Shown here piece after piece: positions 42,065 to 50,269 of a stretch of 64,000 bases of DNA. The position numbers and the translations under genes are program-made. The notes beneath the pieces are model-generated. The model saw only the letters and a program-made list of their open reading frames with translations. It was not told the DNA's origin and ran no database searches. The stretch is from Streptomyces sp. PsTaAH-137. GTDB lineage: Bacteria; Actinomycetota; Actinomycetes; Streptomycetales; Streptomycetaceae. Within the stretch, counting starts at the first letter, position 1, and every line of letters starts with the position of its first letter. The DNA is taken from the NCBI RefSeq assembly GCF_003259365.1, contig NZ_QLLY01000002.1, forward strand, positions 434,001-498,000. The letters run 5' to 3'.

Positions 42065-42724
42065 ATGACCACTTCAGGGAGCACCCCGGGCCCGGACGTC
42101 CTCGCCGCCTTCGAGAAGGCCAAGGGCTTCATGCCGCTCGGCGAGGGGCTCGCGCTGTACGCCGCCGCCGTCGACGCGGCGGCGCTCGGGCTGCCGCTCC
42201 TGGAGGTCGGCACGTACTGCGGGCGCTCCACGATCCTGCTCGCCGACGCGGCCCGCGCGGCCGGGGCGACGGCCCTCACGGTCGACCACCACCGCGGCAG
42301 CGAGGAACAGCAGCCGGGCTGGGACTTCCACGACCCGGAGACCGTGGACCCGGTCGTCGGCCGGATGGACACGCTGCCCACCTTCCGGCGGACGCTGCAC
42401 GCGGCGGGTCTGGAGGACCACGTGGTGGCGCTGGTCGGAAAGTCCCCGCAGGTCGCGAAGGTGTGGGGCGGCAAGCTGGGCCTCGTCTTCATCGACGGCG
42501 GGCACACCGACGAGCACGCGACGGCCGACTACGAGGGCTGGGCGCCGCACGTCGCGGACGGCGGGCTGCTCCTCATCCACGACGTCTTCCCCGTCAAGCA
42601 CGACGAGTGGACGGGCCAGGCCCCGTACCGCGTGTACCTGCGGGCACTCGCGTCCGGGGCGTTCACCGAGGTCTCGGTACACGACTCCCTGCGCGTCCTG
42701 CGACGAACGGGCGCGGGGATCTGA
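42065..42724 (+). CDS. SAM methyltransferase resembling MMP 1-O-methyltransferase MeT1
   Basis: 219 residues from ATG 42065. The SAM site is LLEVGTYCGRSTILLADAARAAGATALTVDHHRGSEEQQPGW; the DHHRGSEE stretch, VVGRMDTLPTFRRTL, VALVGKSP and FIDGGHTDEHATADYEGW follow the small mycobacterial methyltransferase of the methylmannose polysaccharide operon as I recall it, and FIDGGH carries the metal/substrate residues. Related TylF-like enzymes methylate sugar hydroxyls. It lies 35 bp after the M20 gene, but its likely functional partners are at 46920-50040. The family is secure; the MeT1 assignment is from memory of that operon. Confidence 0.85.
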   Translation: MTTSGSTPGPDVLAAFEKAKGFMPLGEGLALYAAAVDAAALGLPLLEVGTYCGRSTILLADAARAAGATALTVDHHRGSEEQQPGWDFHDPETVDPVVGRMDTLPTFRRTLHAAGLEDHVVALVGKSPQVAKVWGGKLGLVFIDGGHTDEHATADYEGWAPHVADGGLLLIHDVFPVKHDEWTGQAPYRVYLRALASGAFTEVSVHDSLRVLRRTGAGI

Positions 42725-42745
42725 CAGCACGGTTATCGTCGAGGC

Positions 42746-43783
42746 GTGTCATACGTGGGCCCGGACGGGGACGACTTCGAAGACTTCTACCGCGACGACG
42801 ATCCGCGGCGGGGCAGTGGCGGCCGCCGGTTCGGCGGGCGCCCCCTCCTGGTGACGTTCGCCGCGCTGGTGCCGACCGCGCTCGCGGCCTGGGTGCTGTG
42901 GCAGGTCGTGGGCGGGCCGGGCGAGACCGAGCCGCCGAAGGTGCTGCCCGCGGCGGGCGGGTCGGCGTCGACCGCGATCTCGGAACCGTCCTCTCCTTCC
43001 CCGAAGGCCGAGTCGCCCTCGTCCGCCTCCGCGTCCCCTTCGAAGTCGGCGCCCGCCCCTTCCAAGACTCCGCCGAAGAAGACGACCGCACCGGCGGCCG
43101 GCGGTTCGGGTCCGCTGCGCGGGAAGGTCGTCGTCATCGACCCGGGTCACAATCCGGGGAACTTTCGGCACACGGCCGATATCAACCGGAGTGTGAACGT
43201 CGGCAACGGCAGCAAGGAGTGCGACACCACCGGCACCTCCACCAATGGGGGTTACACGGAGGCCCAGTTCACCCTGGACGTCGCCCGCCGCCTGCGCTCG
43301 ATCCTCGAACAGCAGGGCGCCACCGTGCAGTTGACGCAGAACGGCGACCGGGCCTGGGGTCCGTGCGTCACCGAGCGGGCCGCGATCGGGAACAAGGCGC
43401 ACGCCGACGCCGTCGTCTCCGTCCACGCCGACGGCTCCGCCGCGGGGAACCGCGGCTTCCATGTGATCCTTCCCGCATCCGTGCAGGCCGGAGCCGCGGA
43501 CACCCGCCCCATCGTGGGTCCCTCGCGCGATCTCGGCGAGCGCATCGCGGGCAACTTCCTCAAGGTCACCGGCGAGCCTCCGTCGAACTACATCGGCAAG
43601 GGAACCGCCCTCGACACCCGCTCCGACCTGGGCGGACTCAACCTGTCGACGGTTCCGAAGGTCTTCATCGAGTGCGGCAACATGCGGGACGCGCAGGACG
43701 CCGGGCGGCTCACGTCGGGAGCGTGGCGGCAGAAGGCGGCGCAGGGCATCTCTGAGGGAATCGTGAGTTTCCTGCGCGGGTAG
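42746..43783 (+). CDS. N-acetylmuramoyl-L-alanine amidase (Amidase_3), membrane-anchored
   Basis: 345 residues, GTG start. A cytoplasmic acidic N-terminus (about 30 residues) precedes one transmembrane helix (LLVTFAALVPTALAAWVLWQVVGG), a Ser/Pro/Lys-rich linker (residues 60-120) and the amidase domain. Zinc ligands and catalytic Glu are visible: VVIDPGHNPGNF (His), GGYTEAQFTLDVA (Glu), VVSVHADGSAAGNRG (His) and KVFIECGNMRDAQDA (Glu). It cleaves the bond between MurNAc and L-Ala in peptidoglycan outside the membrane. The linker should span the wall. It is transcribed alone or with the methyltransferase 21 bp upstream. Confidence 0.94.
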   Translation: MSYVGPDGDDFEDFYRDDDPRRGSGGRRFGGRPLLVTFAALVPTALAAWVLWQVVGGPGETEPPKVLPAAGGSASTAISEPSSPSPKAESPSSASASPSKSAPAPSKTPPKKTTAPAAGGSGPLRGKVVVIDPGHNPGNFRHTADINRSVNVGNGSKECDTTGTSTNGGYTEAQFTLDVARRLRSILEQQGATVQLTQNGDRAWGPCVTERAAIGNKAHADAVVSVHADGSAAGNRGFHVILPASVQAGAADTRPIVGPSRDLGERIAGNFLKVTGEPPSNYIGKGTALDTRSDLGGLNLSTVPKVFIECGNMRDAQDAGRLTSGAWRQKAAQGISEGIVSFLRG

Positions 43784-43915
43784 CTGTCACCCTGTGGATC
43801 TCGGCAGACACCCGCACGACCCGGACGATAGTGTCGTCCGTACCGTGTGGGGTCACCCCCGCGCTCTGCGCCGCCTCCACCGAAGACCCAGACGACTGAC
43901 GAAGGACCTCCTGAA

Positions 43916-44800
43916 GTGAATATCCGCTCCCTCACTCGAGGCGACGGCGTGGTGATCGGAGCAGCGGTACTGCTCATCATTGCGTCGTTCCTCGACATCT
44001 ACTCGATCGACGGCGCCGGCTCGAACGCCGACCTCCCCAACTCCTGGGGAAGCGGTCCGGTCCTGATGAGCGTCGTCCTCTCCGGGATCATCGGTGCCGC
44101 ACTCATCGTCGTGAACCGTGGTCTGCCGCAGCCGCGCAAGGTCGTCGGCCTCGACCTCGGCCAGTTCGGCATCGCCGCGACCGTGTTCGCCGCCTGGGGA
44201 GCGCTCGGCAACATCTTCGACCCGGCGGGCGGCTTCGACAACGGGAGCAACAGCTTTGCGATCAGCGCCGGCATCGGCCTGATCCTCGCCCTCATCGCGA
44301 CCCTGGTCATGGCCGCCGCGGCCGTCGCCACCGCGATCGTCCCCGCGCTCCAGGCCCCGCTCCTCGGCGCCCCGCGCCCGCAGCAGCCGCAGCCCTACGG
44401 CCAGCCGCAGGGTGGCTACGGCTACCCGGGCGCCCAGCAGCCCGGCCAGCCGTACGGTCAGCAGCCGGGTCAGCCCGGACCGGGCCAGCACGGCCAGCCC
44501 GGTCAGCCCGGCCCCGGTCAGCCCTACGGCCAGCAGCCGCAGCAGCAGGCCGCCGCCCCGGCGCCGCAGCCCCAGCCCGCCGCCCCGCAGGGTGGCGCCT
44601 CCGACTTCTCGCCGTTCTGGTTCGCCGTGCCGGTGCCGCGTCCGCTGTACGCGGAGGACGGCAACCCGACGCCGATCGCCGAACTGGCCCCGGGTACCTG
44701 GTACTTGGCCGTCGAGCAGCGCGGCCCGGGCCTCGTCGCCCAGACGCAGGACGGCCGTCGCGGCGTCCTCCAGGACACCAGCGGCATCCAGCGCGGCTGA
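43916..44800 (+). CDS. DUF5336-like four-helix protein with Pro/Gln-rich tail
   Basis: 294 residues from GTG 43916 (GAAGGA upstream). Four hydrophobic helices fill residues 10-145, after which comes a repetitive tail, about residues 155-225, made of QPYGQ, PGQPG and QQP units (low complexity), and a folded C-terminal end (FWFAVPVPRPLYAEDGNPTPIAELAPGTWYLAVEQRGPGLVAQTQDGR). The helix part resembles the mycobacterial 34-kDa antigen/DUF5336 group; assignment is moderate. Function unknown. It ends at a strong terminator. Confidence 0.75.
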   Translation: MNIRSLTRGDGVVIGAAVLLIIASFLDIYSIDGAGSNADLPNSWGSGPVLMSVVLSGIIGAALIVVNRGLPQPRKVVGLDLGQFGIAATVFAAWGALGNIFDPAGGFDNGSNSFAISAGIGLILALIATLVMAAAAVATAIVPALQAPLLGAPRPQQPQPYGQPQGGYGYPGAQQPGQPYGQQPGQPGPGQHGQPGQPGPGQPYGQQPQQQAAAPAPQPQPAAPQGGASDFSPFWFAVPVPRPLYAEDGNPTPIAELAPGTWYLAVEQRGPGLVAQTQDGRRGVLQDTSGIQRG

Positions 44801-44831
44801 CACCGCTCAGGCCCGTACAGCGCCTCACGTC

Positions 44832-44864
44832 AGGCCCCTCGCCCACCTTCCGGGCGAGGGGCCT
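44832..44864 (+). terminator. Rho-independent terminator
   Basis: 13-bp arms AGGCCCCTCGCCC/GGGCGAGGGGCCT with a 7-base loop, followed by TTT, 31 bp after the DUF5336-like stop. Confidence 0.92.
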
Positions 44865-44886
44865 TTCGCGTACAGTCGCCGCACAA

Positions 44887-44901
44887 TTGACGCACCGTCA
44901 G
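44887..44901. promoter_or_regulatory. CTGAC-N5-GTCAG-type palindrome before the LLM oxidoreductase
   Basis: TTGACGCACCGTCAG, followed by ATT, differs from the consensus at one outer base. It lies 15-30 bp before the ATG at 44917, directly after the terminator, so it must overlap the promoter. Confidence 0.65.
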
Positions 44902-44916
44902 ATTGGGGCTGACCCT

Positions 44917-45927
44917 ATGCGCCTGGGCATCGCACTCGGTTACTGGGGACGCGGACCGGACCCCGGCCATCTGCCGCTCGTGCGCGAGGCGGAGGAGCTG
45001 GGGTACGACTCGGTGTGGACCGCCGAGTCCTGGGGCAGTGACGCCTTCACCCCGCTGACCTGGTTCGCCGCGCACACCTCGCGGATCCGGCTCGGCACGG
45101 CGATCGCACAGATGGCGGCCCGGTCCCCCACCACGACCGCGATGCACGCGCTCACCCTCGACCATCTCTCGGGCGGCCGCATGATGCTGGGCCTGGGGCT
45201 GTCCGGGCCGCAGGTGGTGGAGGGCTGGTACGGGCGGCCGTTCCCCCGCTCGCCGCTGACCGCGACGCGCGAGTACGTGGACGTCGTACGGCAGGTGCTG
45301 CGGCGCGAGGGGCCCGTGGAGGTCGACGGACGGTTCCACTCGCACCCGTACCGGGGCGAGGACGGGACCGGGCTCGGGAAGGCGCTCAAGCCGATCACGC
45401 ACCCGCTCCGCGCCGGTCTGCCGCTCCTGCTCGGCGCCGAGGGGCCGAAGAACATCGCGCAGACCACCCGGATCGCGGACGGCTGGCTGCCGCTGTACTG
45501 GTCGCCGACCCGCACCGATGTGTACGAGGCGTCGCTGACCGGACTGCGCGAGGGCTTCATGATCGCGCCGATGGCCCGGGCGAAGGTGTGCGACGACGTC
45601 GCCGAGGGGCTGCTGCCCGTCAAGGCGATGCTGGGGTTCTACATCGGCGGCATGGGCCACGCGACCCGTAACTTCCACGCCGACCTCATGGCGCGGATGG
45701 GGTACGAGGCCGAGGCCCGGCGGATCCAGGAGCTGTTCGCCGAGGAGCGGCGCGAGGAGGCGGTGCTCGCGGTGCCGGACGCGTTCGCCGACGAGATTTC
45801 CCTCGTCGGACCGCGCGCCCGGATCGCCGAGCGCCTTGAGCTGTGGCGCAAGGGGCCGGTGACGGACCTGCTGGTCCTCTCCCCCGACCCGCACACCCTG
45901 CGTGTCCTCGCGGAGCTCAACTCCTGA
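44917..45927 (+). CDS. LLM class F420-dependent oxidoreductase
   Basis: 336 residues from ATG 44917 (MRLGIALGYWGRG); the frame is open 30 nt upstream through the operator. Luciferase-like TIM barrel: REAEELGYDSVWTAESWGSDAFTPLTWFAAHTSRIRLGTAIAQMAARSPTTTAMHALTLDHLSGGRMMLGLGLSGPQVVEGWYGRPF is typical of the F420-dependent Rv3520c-like/coenzyme-F420 enzymes. Substrate is unknown, but mycobacterial relatives lie in steroid gene clusters, in line with the CTGAC operator shared with acyl-CoA genes here. It is monocistronic. Confidence 0.93.
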   Translation: MRLGIALGYWGRGPDPGHLPLVREAEELGYDSVWTAESWGSDAFTPLTWFAAHTSRIRLGTAIAQMAARSPTTTAMHALTLDHLSGGRMMLGLGLSGPQVVEGWYGRPFPRSPLTATREYVDVVRQVLRREGPVEVDGRFHSHPYRGEDGTGLGKALKPITHPLRAGLPLLLGAEGPKNIAQTTRIADGWLPLYWSPTRTDVYEASLTGLREGFMIAPMARAKVCDDVAEGLLPVKAMLGFYIGGMGHATRNFHADLMARMGYEAEARRIQELFAEERREEAVLAVPDAFADEISLVGPRARIAERLELWRKGPVTDLLVLSPDPHTLRVLAELNS

Positions 45928-45949
45928 CCTACCGGCTCCCGTACGGCCG

Positions 45950-46507
45950 TCAGGAGCCCGAGGTCAGCTGGGACGCCGACGGCACCTTGTCCTTGACCTC
46001 GGCGCCCGCGCTCTTGCCCGCGTCCTTGACGCTGTTGATGATGTCGTCGAACGACCCGGCCACCGAGTCGACGCCGTCGCCCTTGCGGAGCTTGCTCGGC
46101 AGGTCCTTGAGCGCGTCGATGCCCGCGGTGAGCGGGGCGACGGCCTTGGACAGGGTGGGGTCGCCCTGGGCGCTCTTCGACGCGGCCTTCAGCCGGTTGT
46201 AGGTGAGCGCGCCCGCGAGGCCTGCCTTGACCAGCGCGAACTTACGGCCGTCCGCGCCGTTCTTGAACTTGCCCGCGCGCCACGGCTTCACGATCCACTG
46301 GTAGGTGGCACCGGCCGCGATGCCCGCGTTGGCCACGAACCGGGTCTTGGCGAGCTTCTGGCGCTCGGCCGAGCTGGACGGCGACGCGGACGAGGACGAG
46401 GCGGTGTCCTTGTCGTCACTGCTGCACGCGGTGGTGCCGGCGACGAGGGCGCCGCACAGGAGGACGGACACGACCGTACGTCGCAGGGGAAGGGCTGAGC
46501 TGAGCAC
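45950..46507 (-). CDS. Hypothetical lipoprotein
   Basis: 185 residues from GTG 46507, chosen for GGAGG 8 nt upstream. Signal peptide RRTVVSVLLCGALVAGTTACSS ends in a lipobox (TTAC), then a Ser/Ala linker. The mature part is helical and charged (FVANAGIAAGATYQWIVKPWRAGKF; LVKAGLAGALTYNRLKAASK). I do not recognise the family, though similar proteins are common in Streptomyces. It sits at the cell surface. Divergent from the small membrane protein at 46627. Confidence 0.78.
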   Translation of the reverse strand: MLSSALPLRRTVVSVLLCGALVAGTTACSSDDKDTASSSSASPSSSAERQKLAKTRFVANAGIAAGATYQWIVKPWRAGKFKNGADGRKFALVKAGLAGALTYNRLKAASKSAQGDPTLSKAVAPLTAGIDALKDLPSKLRKGDGVDSVAGSFDDIINSVKDAGKSAGAEVKDKVPSASQLTSGS

Positions 46508-46626
46508 CGCGGGTACCTCCGGGGTGGGATGCGCACTTCCCCGCAGCGTCACCCGTCCCCCACACTTCCGCCACTCGGGCGCCACCGTCCGGGTTTGTTC
46601 GAACGGGTTGGGGTCAGACGGAGTCC

Positions 46627-46908
46627 ATGTCCTCTACTCGCAGCGGCAACAGCGCGGCCCGAGCGATCGTGGTCGTTGCCGACATCATGGCGCTGATACT
46701 CGGTCTGTGGATCCTGATGTACCTGCTCGATGCCAACCGCGGCAACGACCTGGTCCAGTGGATCCACCATGCGGCCAACTGGCTCGCCGGCTGGTCCCGC
46801 GATCTGTTCACCTTCGACGAGGCCTGGGCCCGCGTGGTCGCCGGATACGGTCTGGCCGCCGTCGTCTACCTCGCCATCGGCCACGCCATCGCGGGCCGAC
46901 TGCGCTGA
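46627..46908 (+). CDS. Small membrane protein, two helices
   Basis: 93 residues, ATG 46627 with GGAG 4 nt upstream. One helix spans about residues 13-35 (IVVVADIMALILGLWILMYLL) and a second about residues 70-88 (VVAGYGLAAVVYLAIGHAI), with a short amphipathic region containing many Trp and Asp between them. No family is recognised. It is convergent with the (alpha/alpha)6 protein gene, 11 bp away. Confidence 0.7.
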   Translation: MSSTRSGNSAARAIVVVADIMALILGLWILMYLLDANRGNDLVQWIHHAANWLAGWSRDLFTFDEAWARVVAGYGLAAVVYLAIGHAIAGRLR

Positions 46909-46919
46909 GCCTCCCGTAT

Positions 46920-47993
46920 CTAGCCGCAGCAGTCCGGCTCCACGCCGGACGGCAGCTGCTCCCCGCCGAACACCTCGCACGTCGCCTCGTCTCCCCCCAG
47001 CGCGGCGACGGCCAGGAGCACGGAGCCCGCGGTCCACGTCGTCAGCTCCTCCGGCCAGATCGCCCGGTCCTCGAAGACATAGCCGGTCCAGTACAGGCCC
47101 GTCTTCGGATCGCGCAGGTGCTGGATGTCCTGGAGGATCGCGAGCGCCCGGTCGGACTCGCCCATCGCCCACAGGGCGAGGGCGAGTTCGGCGCTCTCAC
47201 CGCCGGTCACCCACGGGTTCGGCACGACGCAGCGCACACCGAGGCCGGGGACGACGAAGGTGTCCCAGTCGGCCTCGATCCGGGCCTCGGCCTCGGCGCC
47301 GCGCAGCGCCCCGCCGAGCACCGGGTAGTACCAGTCCATCGAGTACCGGCTCTTGTCCAGGAAGCGCTCCGGGTGGCGGCGCAGCGCGTGCCGCAGCGCG
47401 CCGAGCGCCAACTCCCAGTCGGGCTGCGGCTCTTCGCGCTGCTCGGCGATGGCGAGCGCGCACCGCAGGGCCTGGTGGATGGACGAACTCCCGGTCAGCA
47501 GCGCGTCGTCGACGGGCGTGCCGTCCTCCTCGCGCTTCCAGCCGATCTGCCCGCCGGGCCGCTGGAGCCGCAGCACCCATTCGACGGCCGCGTACACGGT
47601 GGGCCACATGCGGTCCAGGAACGCGTCGTCGCCGGTGGAGAGGTAGTGGTGCCAGACGCCGACGGCCACGTACGCGACGAAGTTGGACTCGCGGCCGCGG
47701 TCGGTGATGTCGTGCGGGTCGCCGTCGTGGTAGGCGGCGTACCAGGAGCCGTCCTCGTTCTGGTGCCGGGCGAGCCAGTCGTAGGCCCGCTCGGCGGCCT
47801 CGTGCTCACCGGCCACGTCGAGGGCCATGGCGGCCTCGGTGTGGTCCCAGGGGTCGAGGTGGTGGCGGCGGAACCAGGGCAGGGCGCCGTCCGGGCGCTG
47901 CACCGCGAGGATGCCGCGCACCGTCAGGCTTGCCTGATCCGCCGTCAGAACTCCTGGCAGGACGAGGAGTTCGGTCCGTTCGGGGCTGCTCAC
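46920..47993 (-). CDS. (alpha/alpha)6-type protein resembling the MMP hydrolase MmpH
   Basis: 357 residues, no signal peptide. It consists of helical pairs ending in Trp/Gly-rich turns (GALPWFRRHHLDPWDHTEAAMALDVAGE; YDWLARHQNEDGSWYAAYHDGDP; WVLRLQRPGGQIGWKRE; LALGALRHALRRHPERFLDKSRYSMDWYYPVLGG; YWTGYVFEDRAIWPEELTTWTAGSVLLA), an alpha/alpha toroid often mislabelled prenyltransferase. Acidic residues in DPWDHTEAA and WPEE could be catalytic. In mycobacteria the corresponding gene beside the GT4 and methyltransferases encodes MmpH, an endo-mannanase that recycles methylmannose polysaccharide. Last gene of an operon with 4- and 7-nt overlaps. Confidence 0.85.
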   Translation of the reverse strand: MSSPERTELLVLPGVLTADQASLTVRGILAVQRPDGALPWFRRHHLDPWDHTEAAMALDVAGEHEAAERAYDWLARHQNEDGSWYAAYHDGDPHDITDRGRESNFVAYVAVGVWHHYLSTGDDAFLDRMWPTVYAAVEWVLRLQRPGGQIGWKREEDGTPVDDALLTGSSSIHQALRCALAIAEQREEPQPDWELALGALRHALRRHPERFLDKSRYSMDWYYPVLGGALRGAEAEARIEADWDTFVVPGLGVRCVVPNPWVTGGESAELALALWAMGESDRALAILQDIQHLRDPKTGLYWTGYVFEDRAIWPEELTTWTAGSVLLAVAALGGDEATCEVFGGEQLPSGVEPDCCG

Positions 47994-48730
47994 TCAGTGG
48001 CCCCGGCGGCCTTGGGCAGGTGCGGCTTGGTGGCGTAGGCGACGAAGCTCTTGCCGACGACGGGGTTGAGCAGCTGCTCGGCGACCCGGGTCAGGGCGGG
48101 CTTCTTCATGATGTCCCAGACCAGGAGCTTGTGGTACGCCTTGACCGGCAGCGCCTTGTCGTTGTCGACGCCGAACGCGCACTTGAGCCACCAGTACGGG
48201 GAGTGCAGCGCGTGGGCGTGGTGGGTGCCGTACGGCTTGAGCCCGGCCTCGCGCATCCTGGCGAGGAGTTCGTCGGCCTTGTAGATGCGGATGTGGCCGC
48301 CCTCGACCTCGTGGTACGCGTCGGAGAGCGCCCAGCAGACCTTCTCGGGGCCGTAGCGCGGGACGGTGACCGCGATGCGGCCGCCCGGCTTCAGCACGCG
48401 CACCATCTCGGCGAGCACTCCCTTGTCGTCGGGGATGTGCTCCATGACCTCGCTGATGATGACGACGTCGAACGACTCGTCGGGGAACGGGAGATGGAGC
48501 GCGTCGCCCTCCATCGCGGTGGCGGTGGCGCCCGCGGGGGCCTCGCCGGCCTCCTTCATCGCGGCGAACCACTTGGCGACCTCGGCGATCTCCTCGGCGT
48601 TCTGGTCGAGGGCGACGACCTGCGCCCCGCGCCGGTAGCACTCGAAGGCGTGCCGTCCGGCCCCGCACCCGAGATCGAGGACGCGGTCGCCCGCGGCGAG
48701 CGGGAAACGGGTGAAGTCGACGGTCAGCAC
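47990..48730 (-). CDS. SAM methyltransferase, probable MMP 3-O-methyltransferase
   Basis: 246 residues from GTG 48730 (MLTVDFTRFPLAAGDRVLDLG). Class I methyltransferase: motif I VLDLGCGAGRHAFECYRRGAQVVALDQNAEEI, then VVIISEVMEHIPDDKGVLAEMVRVLKPGGRIAVTVP. C-terminal aromatic segments (HSPYWWLKCAFG) may bind a sugar chain. Its position between the GT4 and the (alpha/alpha)6 gene, with overlapping stop/start codons on both sides, matches the mycobacterial methylmannose polysaccharide operon, where a 3-O-methyltransferase acts on the growing mannan. Methyl-acceptor assignment is by context. Confidence 0.87.
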   Translation of the reverse strand: MLTVDFTRFPLAAGDRVLDLGCGAGRHAFECYRRGAQVVALDQNAEEIAEVAKWFAAMKEAGEAPAGATATAMEGDALHLPFPDESFDVVIISEVMEHIPDDKGVLAEMVRVLKPGGRIAVTVPRYGPEKVCWALSDAYHEVEGGHIRIYKADELLARMREAGLKPYGTHHAHALHSPYWWLKCAFGVDNDKALPVKAYHKLLVWDIMKKPALTRVAEQLLNPVVGKSFVAYATKPHLPKAAGATE

Positions 48731-50040
48731 GTGGCCCTGCTTTCCTCTGGGGTGTTCTGGTGAGGTCGTGACGGGACGGCGGGGGCGCGGTCCATCGACT
48801 CGCGGTACAGCTCGGCGGTGCCCTGCGCGGCGCGCGCCCAGGTGAAGCGGTCGAGGACGCGGGCGCGGCCGGCGGCGCCGAGGCGGCGGCGCAGCTCCGG
48901 GTCGCCGAGCAGCCGGCTCAGGCCCGTGGCGAGCGCGCCCGCGTCGCCGGTCGGGACGGCGAGGCAGGTCTCGCCGTCGGGCCCGGCGACCTCGGGGATC
49001 GCACCGCCCTTCGTGGCGACGAGCGGGGTGCCGGTGGCCATGGCCTCGGCGGCGGGCAGGGAGAAGCCTTCGTAGAGCGAGGGCACGCACGCGACCTGCG
49101 CGGAGCGCACAAGGTCAACGAGTTCGGCGTCGCTGATGCCCTTCACGAACCGGACGGCGCCTTCGAGCCCGTACCGCTCCACGGCCTGGGCGACCGGGCC
49201 CTCCTCGGGCTGCTTGCCGACGACGACGAGATGGGCCCCGGGGTGGTCGGCGCGCACCTTGGCGAGCGCCTCGACGAGGAAGACGAGGCCCTTGAGCGGG
49301 ACGTCGGCGCTGGAGGTGGTGACGATGCGGCCCGGGATCTCGGGCACGGCCGGGTCCGGGGAGAACAGGTCGGTGTCGGCGCCGATGTGGACGACGCGGA
49401 TGCGGTCCTGCCGGACGCCGAGGTGCTGGACGATCTCGTCGCGGGAGGTGCCGGAGACGGTGAGCACGGAGGGCACCCGGCGGGCGACGCGCTTCTGCAT
49501 GCGGGTGAAGGCGTACCAGCGGCGCTTGGACAGGCGCTGCTGCCAGGTCTCGGCGGCGTCCAGCTCCAGCTGCCGGTCCACGGTGATGGGGTGGTGGATG
49601 GTGGTGACCAGCGGGGCGCCGATGTCGCCCAACAGGCCGTAGCCGAGCGTCTGGTTGTCGTGCACGACGTCGAACTCGCCGCGTCTGGCGCGCAGATGGT
49701 GGCGGGCGCGCAGCGAGAACGTCAGCGGTTCGGGGAAGCCGCCGGTGCGCATGGTCGCGAACTCCAGGGCGTCGACCCAGTCGCGGAACTCGTCGCGCTT
49801 CGGCGTGCGGAACGGGTCGGGGCTGCGGTAGAGGTCCAGGCTCGGCAGCTCGGTGAGGGAGAGCCCGTCGGGGTTGCCGACCGCGTCCAGCACCGGGTAG
49901 GGCTGGGCGCCGATGACCTCGACCCGGTGGCCGAGGCGGGCCAGCTCACGGGAGAGGTGGCGTACGTACACGCCCTGGCCACCGCAGAACGGGTTGCCCT
50001 TGTACGTGAGGAGAGCGATGCGCAACGACTCCGCGGTCAC
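48724..50040 (-). CDS. GT4 glycosyltransferase, probable mannosyltransferase ManT
   Basis: 438 residues from GTG 50040 (MTAESLRIALLTY). GT-B fold: N-terminal CGGQGVYVRHLSRELARLGHRVEVIGAQPYP, then SLDLYRSPDPFRTPKRDEFRDW, HHPITVDRQLELDAAETW and C-terminal donor site VPLKGLVFLVEAL, GISDAELVDLVRSAQVACVPSLYEGFSLPAAEAMATGTPLVATKGGAIPEV with the E-x7-E motif of retaining GT4 enzymes. The HLSRELxxLGHxVEVxxGQPYP and SLDLYRxPDPFR blocks follow the mycobacterial alpha-1,4-mannosyltransferase of MMP synthesis as I recall it. A KstR box lies 76 bp upstream, between this operon and kstR. Confidence 0.9.
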   Translation of the reverse strand: MTAESLRIALLTYKGNPFCGGQGVYVRHLSRELARLGHRVEVIGAQPYPVLDAVGNPDGLSLTELPSLDLYRSPDPFRTPKRDEFRDWVDALEFATMRTGGFPEPLTFSLRARHHLRARRGEFDVVHDNQTLGYGLLGDIGAPLVTTIHHPITVDRQLELDAAETWQQRLSKRRWYAFTRMQKRVARRVPSVLTVSGTSRDEIVQHLGVRQDRIRVVHIGADTDLFSPDPAVPEIPGRIVTTSSADVPLKGLVFLVEALAKVRADHPGAHLVVVGKQPEEGPVAQAVERYGLEGAVRFVKGISDAELVDLVRSAQVACVPSLYEGFSLPAAEAMATGTPLVATKGGAIPEVAGPDGETCLAVPTGDAGALATGLSRLLGDPELRRRLGAAGRARVLDRFTWARAAQGTAELYRESMDRAPAVPSRPHQNTPEESRATC

Positions 50041-50115
50041 TCCAGGCCACCCTTCTCTCCTGCTTGCCCGTGGACATCCCGGCCTGCCAGTGGACACTAC
50101 GTGGGGACGCTAATC

Positions 50116-50129
50116 TAGAACAAGTTTCA
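50116..50129. promoter_or_regulatory. KstR box between the GT4 operon and kstR
   Basis: TAGAACAAGTTTCA matches TnnAACnnGTTnnA at every fixed position. It is 76 bp before the GT4 start and 141 bp before kstR, so it can serve autorepression and possibly the polysaccharide operon. Confidence 0.85.
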
Positions 50130-50269
50130 GACTTGATCGTTCAATGAGGATCGAATCTACCGGCTGGTAGCGGGCGTGTGGCAGGCGGATCGGGTGATTC
50201 ACGCCACGGACCGTCACCGCGGGAGACGGAAGCGGACGGATGCCGACGGATGCGGACGGAAGCAGGCAG

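Noticed and set aside
46590..46610. GTTCGAAC palindrome as another KstR box
   Set aside because: It lacks the AAC-N2-GTT spacing and lies before genes with no acyl-CoA link.
46920..47993. Prenyltransferase or terpene cyclase
   Set aside because: The alpha/alpha toroid alone does not imply prenyl chemistry; no DDxxD or DxDD motif is seen and the neighbours are glycan enzymes.
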